NCBI GenBank assembly: GCA_039812125.1
Contig: JBDHZV010000005.1
Location: forward strand, 1 to 56,802
Source: Prado023 sp039812125
Lineage (GTDB): Bacteria > Actinomycetota > Actinomycetes > S36-B12 > CAIYMF01
DNA: 56,802 nt
Reading direction: 5' to 3'
Position numbers and translations under genes: made by a program. Positions 17,596-26,087 of the stretch are shown one piece after another (position 1 is the stretch's first letter; the number at the start of each line of letters is the position of its first letter). The notes under the pieces were generated by a model. The model saw only the letters and a list, made by a program, of their open reading frames with translations. It was not told the DNA's origin and searched no databases.

Positions 17596-18836
17596 AGTCC
17601 CAGGTCCGCGGCCACCGCCGCCGCGCCGCGGGCCCCGCTGGCCAGGGCCCCCTGGATGCTGGGCAGCTCCCGGTGGTCACCGACCACCACGAGCCCGTCG
17701 TCGAGGCGGACGGGACGACGCAGGACCATCGGGCACAGCGCCTCGGGCAGCGCCTGGCCGATGGGGCGGCGCGCGACCTCGTGCAGGTCGGGCGCTGACA
17801 CCCCGAGCAGGTCAGCGGCGGCAGCCCGGGCCCTCCGGGCGCTGACGTCATCGCCGTGCTCGCCGACCGCGGTCACCGCGACCAGGGACCGGCCCGCCGG
17901 CGCGTAGCCGGGGACCACGGCCGACACGACGGCGACGTTGGCCAGGAACCGCCCGGCCCGGCCGTCGACCACCAGCCAGGGGTGCCCGGCGGTGAGCTCG
18001 GCCGGTCCGGCCAGGTACCACGTGGTCAGCGCCCGCATGCCCGGCACGGCCAGGCCGGGCAGCAGGTGGCCCGCGGTCGCCGGGTCGGTGGCCACCACCA
18101 CGCTGCGCGCCCGCAGCACCCCGAAGTCGCCGGAGACCTCGCCGTGCGCCACCCGCGCCACCGGGTGCTCGGTGCGCAGCACGCCGGGCGGCAGCCGGTC
18201 GGCCAGCTGCAGCGGCACGGCCCGCATGCCGGCCCCGGGCAGGCTCGGCGCACCTCGCCCGAACGAGCGGAGCACGAGGTCGGCGTAGCGCCGCGACGTC
18301 ATGAGGGAGGGCTCGGCGAACACCCCGGTCAGGAACGGCACCACCAGGTGCTCCATGGTCGCCGGCCCCACCCCGGCCCGGGCCAGGGCCTCCCCGATCG
18401 GCACGTCCGGACGTCGGGCCAGCCGGTCCTCCGGGAGGGCCGCGCAGGTCGCGACGTATGCGGCCAGGACCGCGTGCTCCCACAGCCGTCCGGCCCGGCC
18501 GGACACGGAGCCGGCCACCGACGTCGGCACGGCAGCCGGCTGGCGCAGCGGATCGGCCAGGATCACCCGGTCGCCTGCCCCGAACCCCACCGCCATGCCC
18601 TTGGGGAAGGCCCGCAGGTCCAGCGCGGCCAGGTCCAGCGCCTCCCGCGCCTGCGGGTAGGCGGGGTTGAGCAGCTGGAACCCGCGGTCGATGGTGAACC
18701 CGTCGACCACGTCGCTGGCCACCCGGCCGCCCACCGACGGACCCGCCTCCAGGACGGCCACCTCGAGTCCCCGCTCACACAGCAGCCGGGCTGCGTTCAG
18801 TCCGGCCAGGCCCGCGCCCACCACGATGACGTCCAC
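17583..18836 (-). CDS. FAD-dependent oxidoreductase (amine oxidase / phytoene desaturase-like)
   Basis: A 417-residue flavoprotein. The N-terminus is the dinucleotide-binding motif V-I-V-V-G-A-G-L-A-G-L-N-A, with Glu at the end of the second strand (V-L-E-A) and the G-G-R-V-A-S motif typical of amine oxidase, phytoene desaturase and protoporphyrinogen oxidase relatives. The C-terminal G-D-H-R-E-L-P-S-I-Q-G-A-L-A-S-G segment closes the FAD site. The 417-residue length and single Rossmann motif do not identify a substrate, and no carotenoid genes are adjacent. The GTG start is 6 nt after TAGGTT, so the mRNA is probably leaderless. Confidence 0.88.
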   Translation of the reverse strand: MDVIVVGAGLAGLNAARLLCERGLEVAVLEAGPSVGGRVASDVVDGFTIDRGFQLLNPAYPQAREALDLAALDLRAFPKGMAVGFGAGDRVILADPLRQPAAVPTSVAGSVSGRAGRLWEHAVLAAYVATCAALPEDRLARRPDVPIGEALARAGVGPATMEHLVVPFLTGVFAEPSLMTSRRYADLVLRSFGRGAPSLPGAGMRAVPLQLADRLPPGVLRTEHPVARVAHGEVSGDFGVLRARSVVVATDPATAGHLLPGLAVPGMRALTTWYLAGPAELTAGHPWLVVDGRAGRFLANVAVVSAVVPGYAPAGRSLVAVTAVGEHGDDVSARRARAAAADLLGVSAPDLHEVARRPIGQALPEALCPMVLRRPVRLDDGLVVVGDHRELPSIQGALASGARGAAAVAADLGLVAA

Positions 18837-18842
18837 GGGGCG

Positions 18843-18848
18843 AACCTA
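18843..18848 (-). promoter_or_regulatory. -10 box TAGGTT, leaderless promoter of the FAD oxidoreductase gene
   Basis: TAGGTT on the minus strand is followed by 6 nt and the GTG at 18836, with no ribosome-binding sequence. Confidence 0.5.
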
Positions 18849-18964
18849 GGGCCAGTTCGCCGGACCCGCATCGGATCGACTCCCCAGCGCCCCGGCCCGC
18901 CGCGATCGCCCGGTCGCGGCAGCCTCCGGTTGCCGGCCTGGCCGGCTCGGGTGACGATCTGGGC

Positions 18965-19282
18965 ATGGGTGAGAGCGCGCAGGTCGTCAACGTCGCCAGC
19001 CGGCACCGGTACGAGGTCGTCGTCGATGGCAAGATCGCCGGCTACGTCACGTACGTCGAGCAGGACGGCGCGGTGGTGCTGGAACACACCCGGATCAAGG
19101 TCGCGTTCGAGGGACGCGGCCTCGGCGCGGTCCTGGTCGCCGGGGCCCTGGCCGACATCCGGGAGCGGGGCCTGTCCGTGGTCGCGCTGTGTCCCTTCGT
19201 CGCCAGCTGGATGCAGCGCAACCCGCAGTTCGACGACCTCGTGGACCACGCCCTGCGCGAGCGGCTCGTGGAGACAGCCTGA
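18965..19282 (+). CDS. Small GNAT-type N-acetyltransferase (YjdJ-like)
   Basis: A 105-residue minimal GNAT domain of the COG2388/YjdJ type. It has the acetyl-CoA loop F-E-G-R-G-L-G-A-V-L-V (about 49-59) and the C-P-F-V-A-S-W-M-Q-R-N-P-Q-F motif typical of this subgroup. These enzymes act on small molecules or proteins that are mostly unidentified. The ATG at 18965 is preceded by GACGAT with 6 nt spacing, a possible leaderless promoter. Its stop lies one nucleotide from the glgX stop on the other strand, so no terminator fits between them. Confidence 0.88.
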   Translation: MGESAQVVNVASRHRYEVVVDGKIAGYVTYVEQDGAVVLEHTRIKVAFEGRGLGAVLVAGALADIRERGLSVVALCPFVASWMQRNPQFDDLVDHALRERLVETA

Positions 19283-19283
19283 C

Positions 19284-21359
19284 TCAGGTCGACAGCACCA
19301 CGACGCTGCGCGGCTCGACACGCACGGGCCCGCGGCCGAGCACCGGTGCCGCCGCGAGGGCGGTCACATGGTGCGGTTCCGGCAGCGCCGTGTCGACGAT
19401 GCGTCGCCACGCCCCCGGCTCCTGGACGTCGAACGCCAACGGCTCGTGGTAGGCGTTGACCAGCACGTACAGGTCGCCCTCCCCGTAGCGCGCCCCGGAC
19501 AGCCACCACGCCAGTGAGTGCGACCACGGGGCGAGGTCCGGGCCGCCCGACGTGCCGTACCACCGCACGTCGTCGCGCCAGAACGTGCTGCGGGCGATGC
19601 TGCGCCGCTCCCGGCGCAGCCGGATCATCTGCCGCCAGAAGTCGAACAGCTCGTGGTGGCTGGCCATCCGGTCCCAGTCCAGCCACGTCGTCGGGTTGTC
19701 CTGGTTGTACGGGTTGTTGTTGCCCCCCTGGGTGTGGGCGAACTCGTCGCCGGCCACGATCATCGGCACCCCGTTGCTGAGCATCAGCAGCGCGGCGGCG
19801 TTCTTCATCTGCCGCATCCGCAGCGCCAGGACCTCGGGCGGGGCACCCTCGTCACCCTCCCACCCGCAGTTCCAGCTGCGGTTGTCCGCGGCGCCGTCCG
19901 TGCCGCCGTGGCCGTTGGCCTCGTTGTGTCGGTCGTTGTAGGCGACCAGGTCGTACAGGCAGAACCCGTCGTGGGCCGTCACGAAGTTCACGCTCTGGTA
20001 CGGCCGGTACATGTCCTGCGGACCGTCCGGGAACAGGTCGTCACTGCCGTAGACCCGGGTCATCAGCGCTGCGACCAGTCCGTCGTCGCCGCGCAGGAAC
20101 CCGCGGACGTCATCCCGGTAGCGGCCGTTCCACTGCCGCCACATCAGGCCCGGGAAGCCCCGGCCGAGCAGGTAGGCCCCCAGGTCCCAGGCCTCGGCCA
20201 CGAGCGTCAGGTCGTGGGTCCCGGCCAGGACACCGATCTCGCTGACGAGGGGCGGGGAGTCGGCCACCACCACGCCGTCGGCGTCCCGGGTCAGGATCGA
20301 GGCCAGGTCGAACCGGAACCCGTCGACGCCCATCTGCTGGGTCCAGTGCGCCAGGCTGGCCAGCACGAGGGCACGGGTGGCCACGTCCGCGGCCTGCGTG
20401 GTGTTGCCGCAGCCGGAGTCGTTCGCGTACTGCCCGTCGGGCCCGACGATGTAGTAGGAGTCGTTGTCGATCCCGCGCAGGTGGTACGTGGGCCCGGATG
20501 CGTCCCCCTCCGCGGTGTGGTTGTAGACGACGTCGAGCCACACCTCGATGCCCGCCCCGTGCAGCACGTCGACCATCTGCCGGAACTCGGCCGCCCCGTC
20601 GGCCAGGGCGTAGCCCTCGTGGGCCGTGAAGAACCCGAGGGTCATGTACCCCCAGTAGTTCCCCTCCTGCGGGTCGAACTGCTGGACCGGCAGCAGCTCG
20701 ACGACGGTGACCCCGAGGTCCTTGAGGTGATCGACCTTCTCGGCCAGCCCGAGGAAGGTCCCGCGCAGCCGCTCGGCGACGCCGCTGCTCTCCCGGGCGG
20801 TGAAGCCACGCACATGCACCTCGTAGATGACCGTGTCGTGGGCGTGGCGGGGCCCAGGTGCCGGCAGCGGCGCGTTCAGGGCGTCGTCGGTAGGAAGCAC
20901 GCCGAGCACCGCACGACCCTCGTTGTCGCCCTCCCCCCGGGCGGCCTCGCGGGAGAACCCGGGCGGGAAGTGCAGCCGACGGGCGAACGGGTCCACCAGG
21001 ACCTTGTGCGGATCGAACCGGTCCCGAGGACCGTCCGGGCCATCGACCCGGTAGGCGTAGTACGTCGCCCCCGGCGCCCAGGCGGCGCGCACCATGCAGT
21101 GCCAGATCCGCCCGCTCTTGTTGCGCCGCGGATCCAGCGCCACCTCCAGCAGGGGGTGGGCCACGTCCGCCGTGCCGTAGAGCAGCAGGGTGACGGCACG
21201 GGCATGGCGCGAGTAGAGCGCGAAGTTCCACGCCTCCTCGGTGGGCACCCAGGTGGCACCCAGCGGGGTAGCGGCGCCCTCCTCGCGCTCCCACTCGTCG
21301 ACCGTGCGCAGGTTCCCCAGCAGGCTGCGCTGCGGGGGGACGGCCGAGCGCACCCGCAC
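19284..21359 (-). CDS. glgX: Glycogen debranching enzyme GlgX (GH13)
   Basis: Hydrolyses alpha-1,6 branches in glycogen. The 691-residue protein has an N-terminal carbohydrate-binding (CBM48-like) domain up to about residue 165 and a GH13 barrel. The conserved regions are D-V-V-Y-N-H (276-281), G-F-R-F-D (347-351, nucleophile Asp351), A-E-A-W-D (acid/base Glu389) and T-A-H-D-G-F (Asp464). No other glycogen or trehalose genes are near. The GTG at 21359 lies 7 bp below the lipoprotein stop with GAGGA upstream, so it is probably cotranscribed with the lipoprotein. Confidence 0.95.
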   Translation of the reverse strand: MRVRSAVPPQRSLLGNLRTVDEWEREEGAATPLGATWVPTEEAWNFALYSRHARAVTLLLYGTADVAHPLLEVALDPRRNKSGRIWHCMVRAAWAPGATYYAYRVDGPDGPRDRFDPHKVLVDPFARRLHFPPGFSREAARGEGDNEGRAVLGVLPTDDALNAPLPAPGPRHAHDTVIYEVHVRGFTARESSGVAERLRGTFLGLAEKVDHLKDLGVTVVELLPVQQFDPQEGNYWGYMTLGFFTAHEGYALADGAAEFRQMVDVLHGAGIEVWLDVVYNHTAEGDASGPTYHLRGIDNDSYYIVGPDGQYANDSGCGNTTQAADVATRALVLASLAHWTQQMGVDGFRFDLASILTRDADGVVVADSPPLVSEIGVLAGTHDLTLVAEAWDLGAYLLGRGFPGLMWRQWNGRYRDDVRGFLRGDDGLVAALMTRVYGSDDLFPDGPQDMYRPYQSVNFVTAHDGFCLYDLVAYNDRHNEANGHGGTDGAADNRSWNCGWEGDEGAPPEVLALRMRQMKNAAALLMLSNGVPMIVAGDEFAHTQGGNNNPYNQDNPTTWLDWDRMASHHELFDFWRQMIRLRRERRSIARSTFWRDDVRWYGTSGGPDLAPWSHSLAWWLSGARYGEGDLYVLVNAYHEPLAFDVQEPGAWRRIVDTALPEPHHVTALAAAPVLGRGPVRVEPRSVVVLST

Positions 21360-21366
21360 CGGGTCC

Positions 21367-21822
21367 TCAGCTCTGCGGGCAGGCCGTCTTCGCCGCGTCG
21401 GCCAGGGCCTTGGCCGAGGAGGACACCGACGACAGTGCCGGGGCCAGGGCAGCGGCCTCGGCCAGCGACGGCGAGTCCTTCAGGTTGTTCACGGCCGTCT
21501 TCAGGTCGGCCACCGAGGTCTCCAGGGCTGTCACCTGGTCGGCGAACGCGCTGGATGCCGAGGACTTCAGCGTCTTGAGCGAGCCCTCCAGCGTGGCCAC
21601 GTCCTGCTTGAGCGCCGCGGTCCCGTCCTTCACCACGCTCAGGCTGGTGAGGTCGTCGACGGCGGAGCGCACAGCGGCGACGTCGGCGCAGTAGGCGGCC
21701 GTCGCGGTCTCGCTGGGCGAGGCGCTGGCTGCCGTGTCGTCCGAGCTCGACGAGCAGCCGGCCAGGGCCAGCAGTGCCGCGGCGCCGACGAGGGCGAGGC
21801 GATGGGTGGGACGGACGATCAT
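21367..21822 (-). CDS. Putative lipoprotein, small
   Basis: A 151-residue predicted lipoprotein. The basic n-region, a hydrophobic stretch and the lipobox L-A-G-C (Cys23) are followed by a Ser/Asp/Thr spacer and then Ala/Ser/Leu-rich helical sequence with heptad-like character (about 55-130), probably coiled-coil. The only other cysteines are Cys46 and one near the C-terminus. I recognise no family. The ATG at 21822 has an ideal AGGAGG site; a more upstream start is unlikely because it would precede the signal peptide. It is directly upstream of glgX. Confidence 0.8.
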   Translation of the reverse strand: MIVRPTHRLALVGAAALLALAGCSSSSDDTAASASPSETATAAYCADVAAVRSAVDDLTSLSVVKDGTAALKQDVATLEGSLKTLKSSASSAFADQVTALETSVADLKTAVNNLKDSPSLAEAAALAPALSSVSSSAKALADAAKTACPQS

Positions 21823-21853
21823 CGGGAGCCTCCTGGCAGCTGGGGACGGGACG

Positions 21854-21859
21854 ATTCTA
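21854..21859 (-). promoter_or_regulatory. -10 box TAGAAT of the lipoprotein-glgX unit
   Basis: TAGAAT on the minus strand lies 31 nt upstream of the lipoprotein ATG and is a near-consensus -10. The leader would carry the AGGAGG ribosome site. Confidence 0.55.
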
Positions 21860-21894
21860 GACACGTGCGACCGGATGGTACTGGCTCGTCGCGC

Positions 21895-22224
21895 TCAGCC
21901 GCGGGGGGCGAGCAGGTCATGCACGGAGATGGCGTACCCGAGGGCCTCGGAGATCTTCTCCGCAGCCGCCACGACGCGGGCGGTCCCCACCAGCGGGGCG
22001 GCGGCCACGAGGACGGACTCGACCTCGCCGGCGGTCAGCGCCGGTCCGCTGGCGGCGGCCAGGTTGTACAGGTAGGACACCTGGGAGGCGTCCTGGGCGA
22101 TCAGGCAGGCCAGCCGCACGAGCAGCAGCTCACGCTCCACGAGCTCGCTGTTGGCGACCGAGGCCCGGGTCATCACCGCGATGGTGTCGATGAGCGGCGA
22201 CCCGCTCTCGTCGACGATGGTCAC
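21895..22224 (-). CDS. Carboxymuconolactone decarboxylase (CMD)-like protein
   Basis: A 109-residue all-helical protein resembling the CMD/AhpD fold, with the L-L-L-V-R-L-A segment (33-39), L-T-A-G-E-V-E-S-V-L-V (about 63-73) and V-G-T-A-R-V-V-A-A-A (79-88). It has only one cysteine (Cys40), so the CxxC of AhpD-type peroxidases is missing and catalysis of that kind is not expected. The function is unknown. The GTG at 22224 follows GGAGGAGGA. It stands alone between the lipoprotein and MerR genes, all on the minus strand. Confidence 0.7.
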   Translation of the reverse strand: MTIVDESGSPLIDTIAVMTRASVANSELVERELLLVRLACLIAQDASQVSYLYNLAAASGPALTAGEVESVLVAAAPLVGTARVVAAAEKISEALGYAISVHDLLAPRG

Positions 22225-22250
22225 GCGTCCTCCTCCGCTGGGGTGGCCCG

Positions 22251-22256
22251 AGCCTA
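22251..22256 (-). promoter_or_regulatory. -10 box TAGGCT of the CMD-like gene
   Basis: TAGGCT on the minus strand lies 26 nt upstream of the GTG at 22224, leaving a short leader with GGAGGAGGA. Confidence 0.45.
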
Positions 22257-22294
22257 CCCCGGGGGGACGGCCGAGGCCGGCGACGCCGACCGGC

Positions 22295-22846
22295 TCAGCT
22301 GACGGGTCGCAGGTGCCGGCGGGCCACGCCCGGCGCGGGCGGCTCCTCGCAGTGGTCGTCGGGAAGCTCCGCGAGGAAGCCGGCCACGTCCTGCCATGCG
22401 GCCCCCAGGCCCAGGACCAGCACGCCCTGCCCTCCGCGCACCAGGTCGACGACGTCGTCGTGGTGGGCGCACTCGAAGACCCCGGTGCCGTCGCTGACCA
22501 GTGTCATGCCCGCCAGGTCCGCCTCGCCGCGCTGGCGCACCGTCGCCACCGCGGCCCGCACCTGGCCCAGGGACAGCCCGGTGCCGAGCAGCCGGCGCAC
22601 GACCTGGAGGGCGAGGATGTCGCGGAACGAGTACAGCCGGACCGAGCCGGTCCCGCTGGCCCGGCGGATCGACGGGCTGACCAGGCCGGATCGGTCCCAG
22701 TGGTCCAGCTGCCGGTAGCTGATGCCCGCCGCCATCGCGGCAACGGGACCCCGATAGCCCACGCCGTCCCGGGGGTCGGTCTCGGGCACGGCGAACAGCT
22801 CCTGCTGCCCGGGCAGCACGGCGATCGGCGGTGGGCGTTCTTCCAC
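22295..22846 (-). CDS. MerR family transcriptional regulator
   Basis: A 183-residue DNA-binding protein. The MerR helix-turn-helix is at 42-60 (I-S-Y-R-Q-L-D-H-W-D-R-S-G-L-V) with the following wing F-R-D-I-L-A-L and a dimerisation helix (about 92-108). The C-terminal domain, G-M-T-L-V-S-D-G to V-D-L-V-R-G-G-Q-G-V, matches a conserved actinobacterial MerR subgroup of unknown signal; it has Cys126 and Cys166 but no clear metal site. I chose the GTG at 22846 because GGAGG precedes it by 6 nt; upstream GTG starts lack a ribosome site. It is read in the same direction as the suf operon, 97 bp downstream of its last gene, probably from its own promoter. Confidence 0.88.
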   Translation of the reverse strand: MEERPPPIAVLPGQQELFAVPETDPRDGVGYRGPVAAMAAGISYRQLDHWDRSGLVSPSIRRASGTGSVRLYSFRDILALQVVRRLLGTGLSLGQVRAAVATVRQRGEADLAGMTLVSDGTGVFECAHHDDVVDLVRGGQGVLVLGLGAAWQDVAGFLAELPDDHCEEPPAPGVARRHLRPVS

Positions 22847-22943
22847 GGGCAGCCTCCGGTCAACGGGGCTCGCGGGGAAGTCGCGAACTGTCTGGCCCTC
22901 AGCGTACGGCCGATCGTCCCCCCGCAGCGGGCCCGACACTCCG

Positions 22944-23270
22944 TCAGACGTTGAAGCCCAGGGCGCGCAGCATCTCCCGGCCGTCCTCGGTGATCTTGTC
23001 CGGGCCCCACGGCGGCATCCACACCCAGTTCAGCCGGAAGTCGCGCACGATGCCGTCGAGGGCGGCGCGGGTCTGGTCCTCGATCACGTCGGTCAGCGGG
23101 CAGGCCGCCGAGGTCAGTGTCATGTCCAGCGTGGCCACGTTGTCGTGGTCGACGTGCACCCCGTAGACCAGCCCCAGGTCCACGACGTTGATCCCCAGCT
23201 CGGGATCCACGACATCGTGCATCGCCTCGAGGACGTCCTCGTCGGTGGCGGGGTCGGCGGCGGGCATCAT
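22944..23270 (-). CDS. sufT: Fe-S cluster assembly factor, DUF59/MIP18 family (SufT)
   Basis: A 108-residue DUF59 protein that helps deliver or mature Fe-S clusters. It shows the family core V-D-P-E-L-G-I-N-V-V-D-L-G-L-V-Y (21-36), the conserved Cys57 in S-A-A-C-P-L-T and the C-terminal P-P-W-G-P-D-K-I-T segment. It is the last gene of the suf operon and its ATG overlaps the sufU stop as ATGA. An ATG one codon further in is equally possible. Confidence 0.93.
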   Translation of the reverse strand: MMPAADPATDEDVLEAMHDVVDPELGINVVDLGLVYGVHVDHDNVATLDMTLTSAACPLTDVIEDQTRAALDGIVRDFRLNWVWMPPWGPDKITEDGREMLRALGFNV

Positions 23271-23716
23271 CGGGCACCTCCATGGGCCAGGGCCTGGGCG
23301 ACGGCGTCCTTCCAGGCCATCCAGGACAGCAGCGCGCACTTCACGCGCGCGGGGTACTTGGCGACCCCGGAGAAGGCCACAGCGTCGCCCAGGGCGTCCT
23401 CGTCCGGGTCGGCCGCGGACTGCATGAGGGCCAGGAACTGCTCCTGCGTCACCAGCGCCTCGGAGACCGGGTGGTGGACGAGCAGCTCGTACATGACGCT
23501 GGCGCTGGCCTGCGAGATGGAGCACCCCTGGTTGTCGTAGGAGATGTCGGCGACCACGGGGGTGTCCCCACGCTCCTCCAGGTGCACGCGCAGCGTGATC
23601 TCGTCGCCGCACGTGGGGTTGACGTGATGCACCTGGGCCTCGTAGGGCTCCCGCAGGCCCCGACCGACAGGGTTGCGGTAGTGGTCCAGGATGATCTCCT
23701 GGTACAGGTCGTCCAT
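23267..23716 (-). CDS. sufU: Fe-S assembly sulfurtransfer protein SufU
   Basis: A 149-residue zinc-dependent sulfurtransferase that accepts persulfide sulfur from SufS and feeds SufBCD. The three conserved cysteines are Cys36 (N-P-T-C-G-D), Cys65 (N-Q-G-C-S-I-S) and Cys126 (V-K-C-A-L-L), with Asp38 as the fourth ligand. The 18-residue insertion between the second and third cysteines that marks SufU rather than IscU is consistent with the spacing. The ATG overlaps the sufS stop (ATGA). Confidence 0.95.
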   Translation of the reverse strand: MDDLYQEIILDHYRNPVGRGLREPYEAQVHHVNPTCGDEITLRVHLEERGDTPVVADISYDNQGCSISQASASVMYELLVHHPVSEALVTQEQFLALMQSAADPDEDALGDAVAFSGVAKYPARVKCALLSWMAWKDAVAQALAHGGAR

Positions 23717-24999
23717 CACGCCACCTTGAAGAAGGACTGGGCCCGCTCGATGCCGTCGACCAGGGCGTCGACCTCCTCGGGCTGGTTGTAGACGTAGAAG
23801 CTGGCACGGGTCGTGGCCGGCACGCGCAGCCGTCGGCACGTGGGCCACGCGCAGTGGTGCCCGACCCGGACGGCCACCCCACGGTCGTCGAGCACCTGCC
23901 CGACGTCGTGCGGGTGGATGCCGTCGACGACGAAGGAGATCGCCCCGCCGCGGTCCACGGCCTGCGTCGGGCCGAGGACGCGCACGCCCCGCATGCTGGC
24001 CAGGGCGGACAGGGCGCGCTGGGTCAGGGCGTGCTCGTGTGCGGCGACCGCCGCCATCCCGAGTCCCTCGAGGTAGTCGACCGCCGCAGCCAGCCCGACG
24101 GCCTGGGCGACGTTGGGGGTGCCCGCCTCGAACCGCTGCGGCGGGGGCGCGAACGTGGTGCGCTGCATGGTGACGGTCTCGATCATGGACCCGCCGGTGA
24201 GGAATGGCGGCATCGCGGCCAGGACCTCGCGGCGCCCCCACAGGCACCCGACGCCGGTCGGTCCCAGCATCTTGTGACCGGAGAACGCCACCACGTCGAC
24301 GTCGAGGGCGCGCACGTCGATCGGCGTGTGCGGGACCGACTGGCAGGCGTCGAGCACCATCAGGGCGCCGACCTCGCGCGCCCGCGCGGCCACCACGGCG
24401 ACCGGGTTCACGGTGCCCAGGATGTTCGACTGGTGCACCAGTGCCACCACCCGCGCCCGCTCGGTGATGACGCGATCGAGGTCGGACAGGTCCAGCCGGC
24501 CCTCCTCGGTCAGCCCGATCCAGCGCAGCGTCGCTCCGGTCTTGTCGCACAGCTCCTGCCACGGCACCAGGTTGGCGTGGTGCTCCATCTCGGTGACCAC
24601 GATCTCGTCGCCCGGGGCCAGCACGAACCGCTCGGCGCCGGCCGGCAGCGGCGCGCGGTGGGCCGCCTTGGCCGTGGCGCTGGAGAACGCGTGGGCGACC
24701 AGGTTCAGCGACTCGGTCGCGTTGCGCGTGAACACCAGCTCGTCGGCGCGCCCGCCGACGAACCCGGCCACCGTGGCGCGGGCGGACTCGAACGCGTCGG
24801 TCGCCTGCTCGGCCAGGAAGTGCGCGCCCCGGTGGACCGCGGCGTTGCTGCGCTCGTAGAACTCCCGCTCGGCGTCGAGCACCTGCACCGGCTTCTGGGA
24901 GGTCGCCGCCGAGTCCAGGTACACCAGGGGCCGCCCGCCGCGCACCGGGCGCGCCAGGATCGGGAAGTCCGACCGCAGGCCGGGGTCCAGGAGCGTCAC
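23716..24999 (-). CDS. sufS: Cysteine desulfurase SufS
   Basis: A 427-residue pyridoxal-phosphate enzyme that takes sulfur from cysteine for Fe-S assembly. The PLP lysine is Lys243 in F-S-G-H-K-M-L-G-P-T-G and the persulfide-carrying Cys383 lies in R-V-G-H-H-C-A-W-P. The extra E-H-H-A-N (139-143) PLP-stacking motif is typical of group II desulfurases. The GTG at 24999 overlaps the sufC stop as GTGA. A roughly 20-residue insertion (about 106-125) rich in Ala and Pro follows the S-L-N-L-V segment. Confidence 0.96.
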   Translation of the reverse strand: MTLLDPGLRSDFPILARPVRGGRPLVYLDSAATSQKPVQVLDAEREFYERSNAAVHRGAHFLAEQATDAFESARATVAGFVGGRADELVFTRNATESLNLVAHAFSSATAKAAHRAPLPAGAERFVLAPGDEIVVTEMEHHANLVPWQELCDKTGATLRWIGLTEEGRLDLSDLDRVITERARVVALVHQSNILGTVNPVAVVAARAREVGALMVLDACQSVPHTPIDVRALDVDVVAFSGHKMLGPTGVGCLWGRREVLAAMPPFLTGGSMIETVTMQRTTFAPPPQRFEAGTPNVAQAVGLAAAVDYLEGLGMAAVAAHEHALTQRALSALASMRGVRVLGPTQAVDRGGAISFVVDGIHPHDVGQVLDDRGVAVRVGHHCAWPTCRRLRVPATTRASFYVYNQPEEVDALVDGIERAQSFFKVA

Positions 25000-25760
25000 G
25001 CGCCCGCCGCCGCCGTCGCGTACCCCACGTAGCCCTCCGACTCGATCTCGTCGGCCAGCTCCGGGCCTGCTTGGGCCACCACCCGGCCGTCCACGAAGAC
25101 GTGCACGAAGTCGGGGCGCACGTAGCGCAGGATGCGGGTGAAGTGGGTGATCAGCAGCACGCCGGTCTCCCCCGTGGCCCGGACCCGGTTGATCCCCTCG
25201 CTGACGATCCGCAGGGCGTCGACGTCCAGGCCGGAGTCGGTCTCGTCGAGGATGGCCATCCGGGGGGCGAGCAGCTCCATCTGCAGGATCTCGCTGCGCT
25301 TGCGCTCCCCGCCGGAGAAGCCCTCGTTGACGTTGCGCTGGGCGAACGACGGGTCGATCTGGAGGCGCTCCATGGCCGCCTTCATCTCCTTGAGCCACAG
25401 CCGCAGCTTCGGGGCCTCGCCGCGCACCGCGGTGGCCGAGGTCCGCAGGAAGTTCGACACGGACACGCCGGGAACCTCCACAGGGTGCTGCATCGCCAGG
25501 AACAGCCCGGCGCGGGCCCGCTCGTCGACGCTCAGGCCGAGCAGGTCCTCGCCGTCGAGGGTGACCGTCCCGGACGAGATGGTGTACTTCGGGTGCCCAG
25601 CGACGGCGTAGGCCAGGGTCGACTTGCCCGAGCCGTTCGGGCCCATCAGGGCATGGGTCTCCCCGCTGCGGACCGTCAGGTCGACGCCGCGCAGGATCTC
25701 CTTCGTGCCGCCGTCCGCCTCCACGGTCACGTGCAGGTCGCGGATCTCGAGGGTGGACAT
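24996..25760 (-). CDS. sufC: Fe-S assembly ATPase SufC
   Basis: A 254-residue ABC-type ATPase of the SufBC2D scaffold. Walker A G-P-N-G-S-G-K-S-T is at about 40-48, the signature F-S-G-G-E-R-K-R at about 149 and Walker B M-A-I-L-D-E-T-D-S-G-L-D follows. The E-T-D variant of the Walker B is typical of SufC. The ATG at 25760 is 18 bp after the Rieske gene stop with GGAGGCACC upstream. Confidence 0.96.
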   Translation of the reverse strand: MSTLEIRDLHVTVEADGGTKEILRGVDLTVRSGETHALMGPNGSGKSTLAYAVAGHPKYTISSGTVTLDGEDLLGLSVDERARAGLFLAMQHPVEVPGVSVSNFLRTSATAVRGEAPKLRLWLKEMKAAMERLQIDPSFAQRNVNEGFSGGERKRSEILQMELLAPRMAILDETDSGLDVDALRIVSEGINRVRATGETGVLLITHFTRILRYVRPDFVHVFVDGRVVAQAGPELADEIESEGYVGYATAAAGA

Positions 25761-25778
25761 GGTGCCTCCGGTTTCAGC

Positions 25779-26087
25779 TCAGGCGACGGTCACGAAGACG
25801 CTGTCGCCTTCGACCGAGATGGGGTAGACGGGAACGGGGGTCACGGCCGGCGGGCCGCTGGGGTTGCCGGTGCGCAGGTCGAACCGCGACCCGTGCAGCC
25901 AGCACTCGAGGGTGCAGCCGTCCACCTCGCCCTCCGACAGCGAGACGTCGGCGTGGGAGCAGGTGTCGCCGACGGCGAACCACTCGCCCCGGGTGTGGAC
26001 CACGGCGACCGGGACGCCGTCGACGACGACGCGGTGTGCCGAGCCCTCCGGCACGTCGGCGGCCGAGCAGGCGGGCTGGGCGCTCAC
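25779..26087 (-). CDS. Rieske-type ferredoxin within the suf operon
   Basis: A 102-residue small Rieske [2Fe-2S] protein, often annotated as a non-haem iron oxygenase ferredoxin subunit. Ligands are Cys43-x-His45 and Cys62-x2-His65. No oxygenase gene is nearby, and the position between sufD and sufC is conserved in actinobacteria such as Streptomyces, which suggests a redox role in cluster assembly (inference). The GTG start overlaps the sufD stop as GTGA. Confidence 0.92.
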   Translation of the reverse strand: MSAQPACSAADVPEGSAHRVVVDGVPVAVVHTRGEWFAVGDTCSHADVSLSEGEVDGCTLECWLHGSRFDLRTGNPSGPPAVTPVPVYPISVEGDSVFVTVA

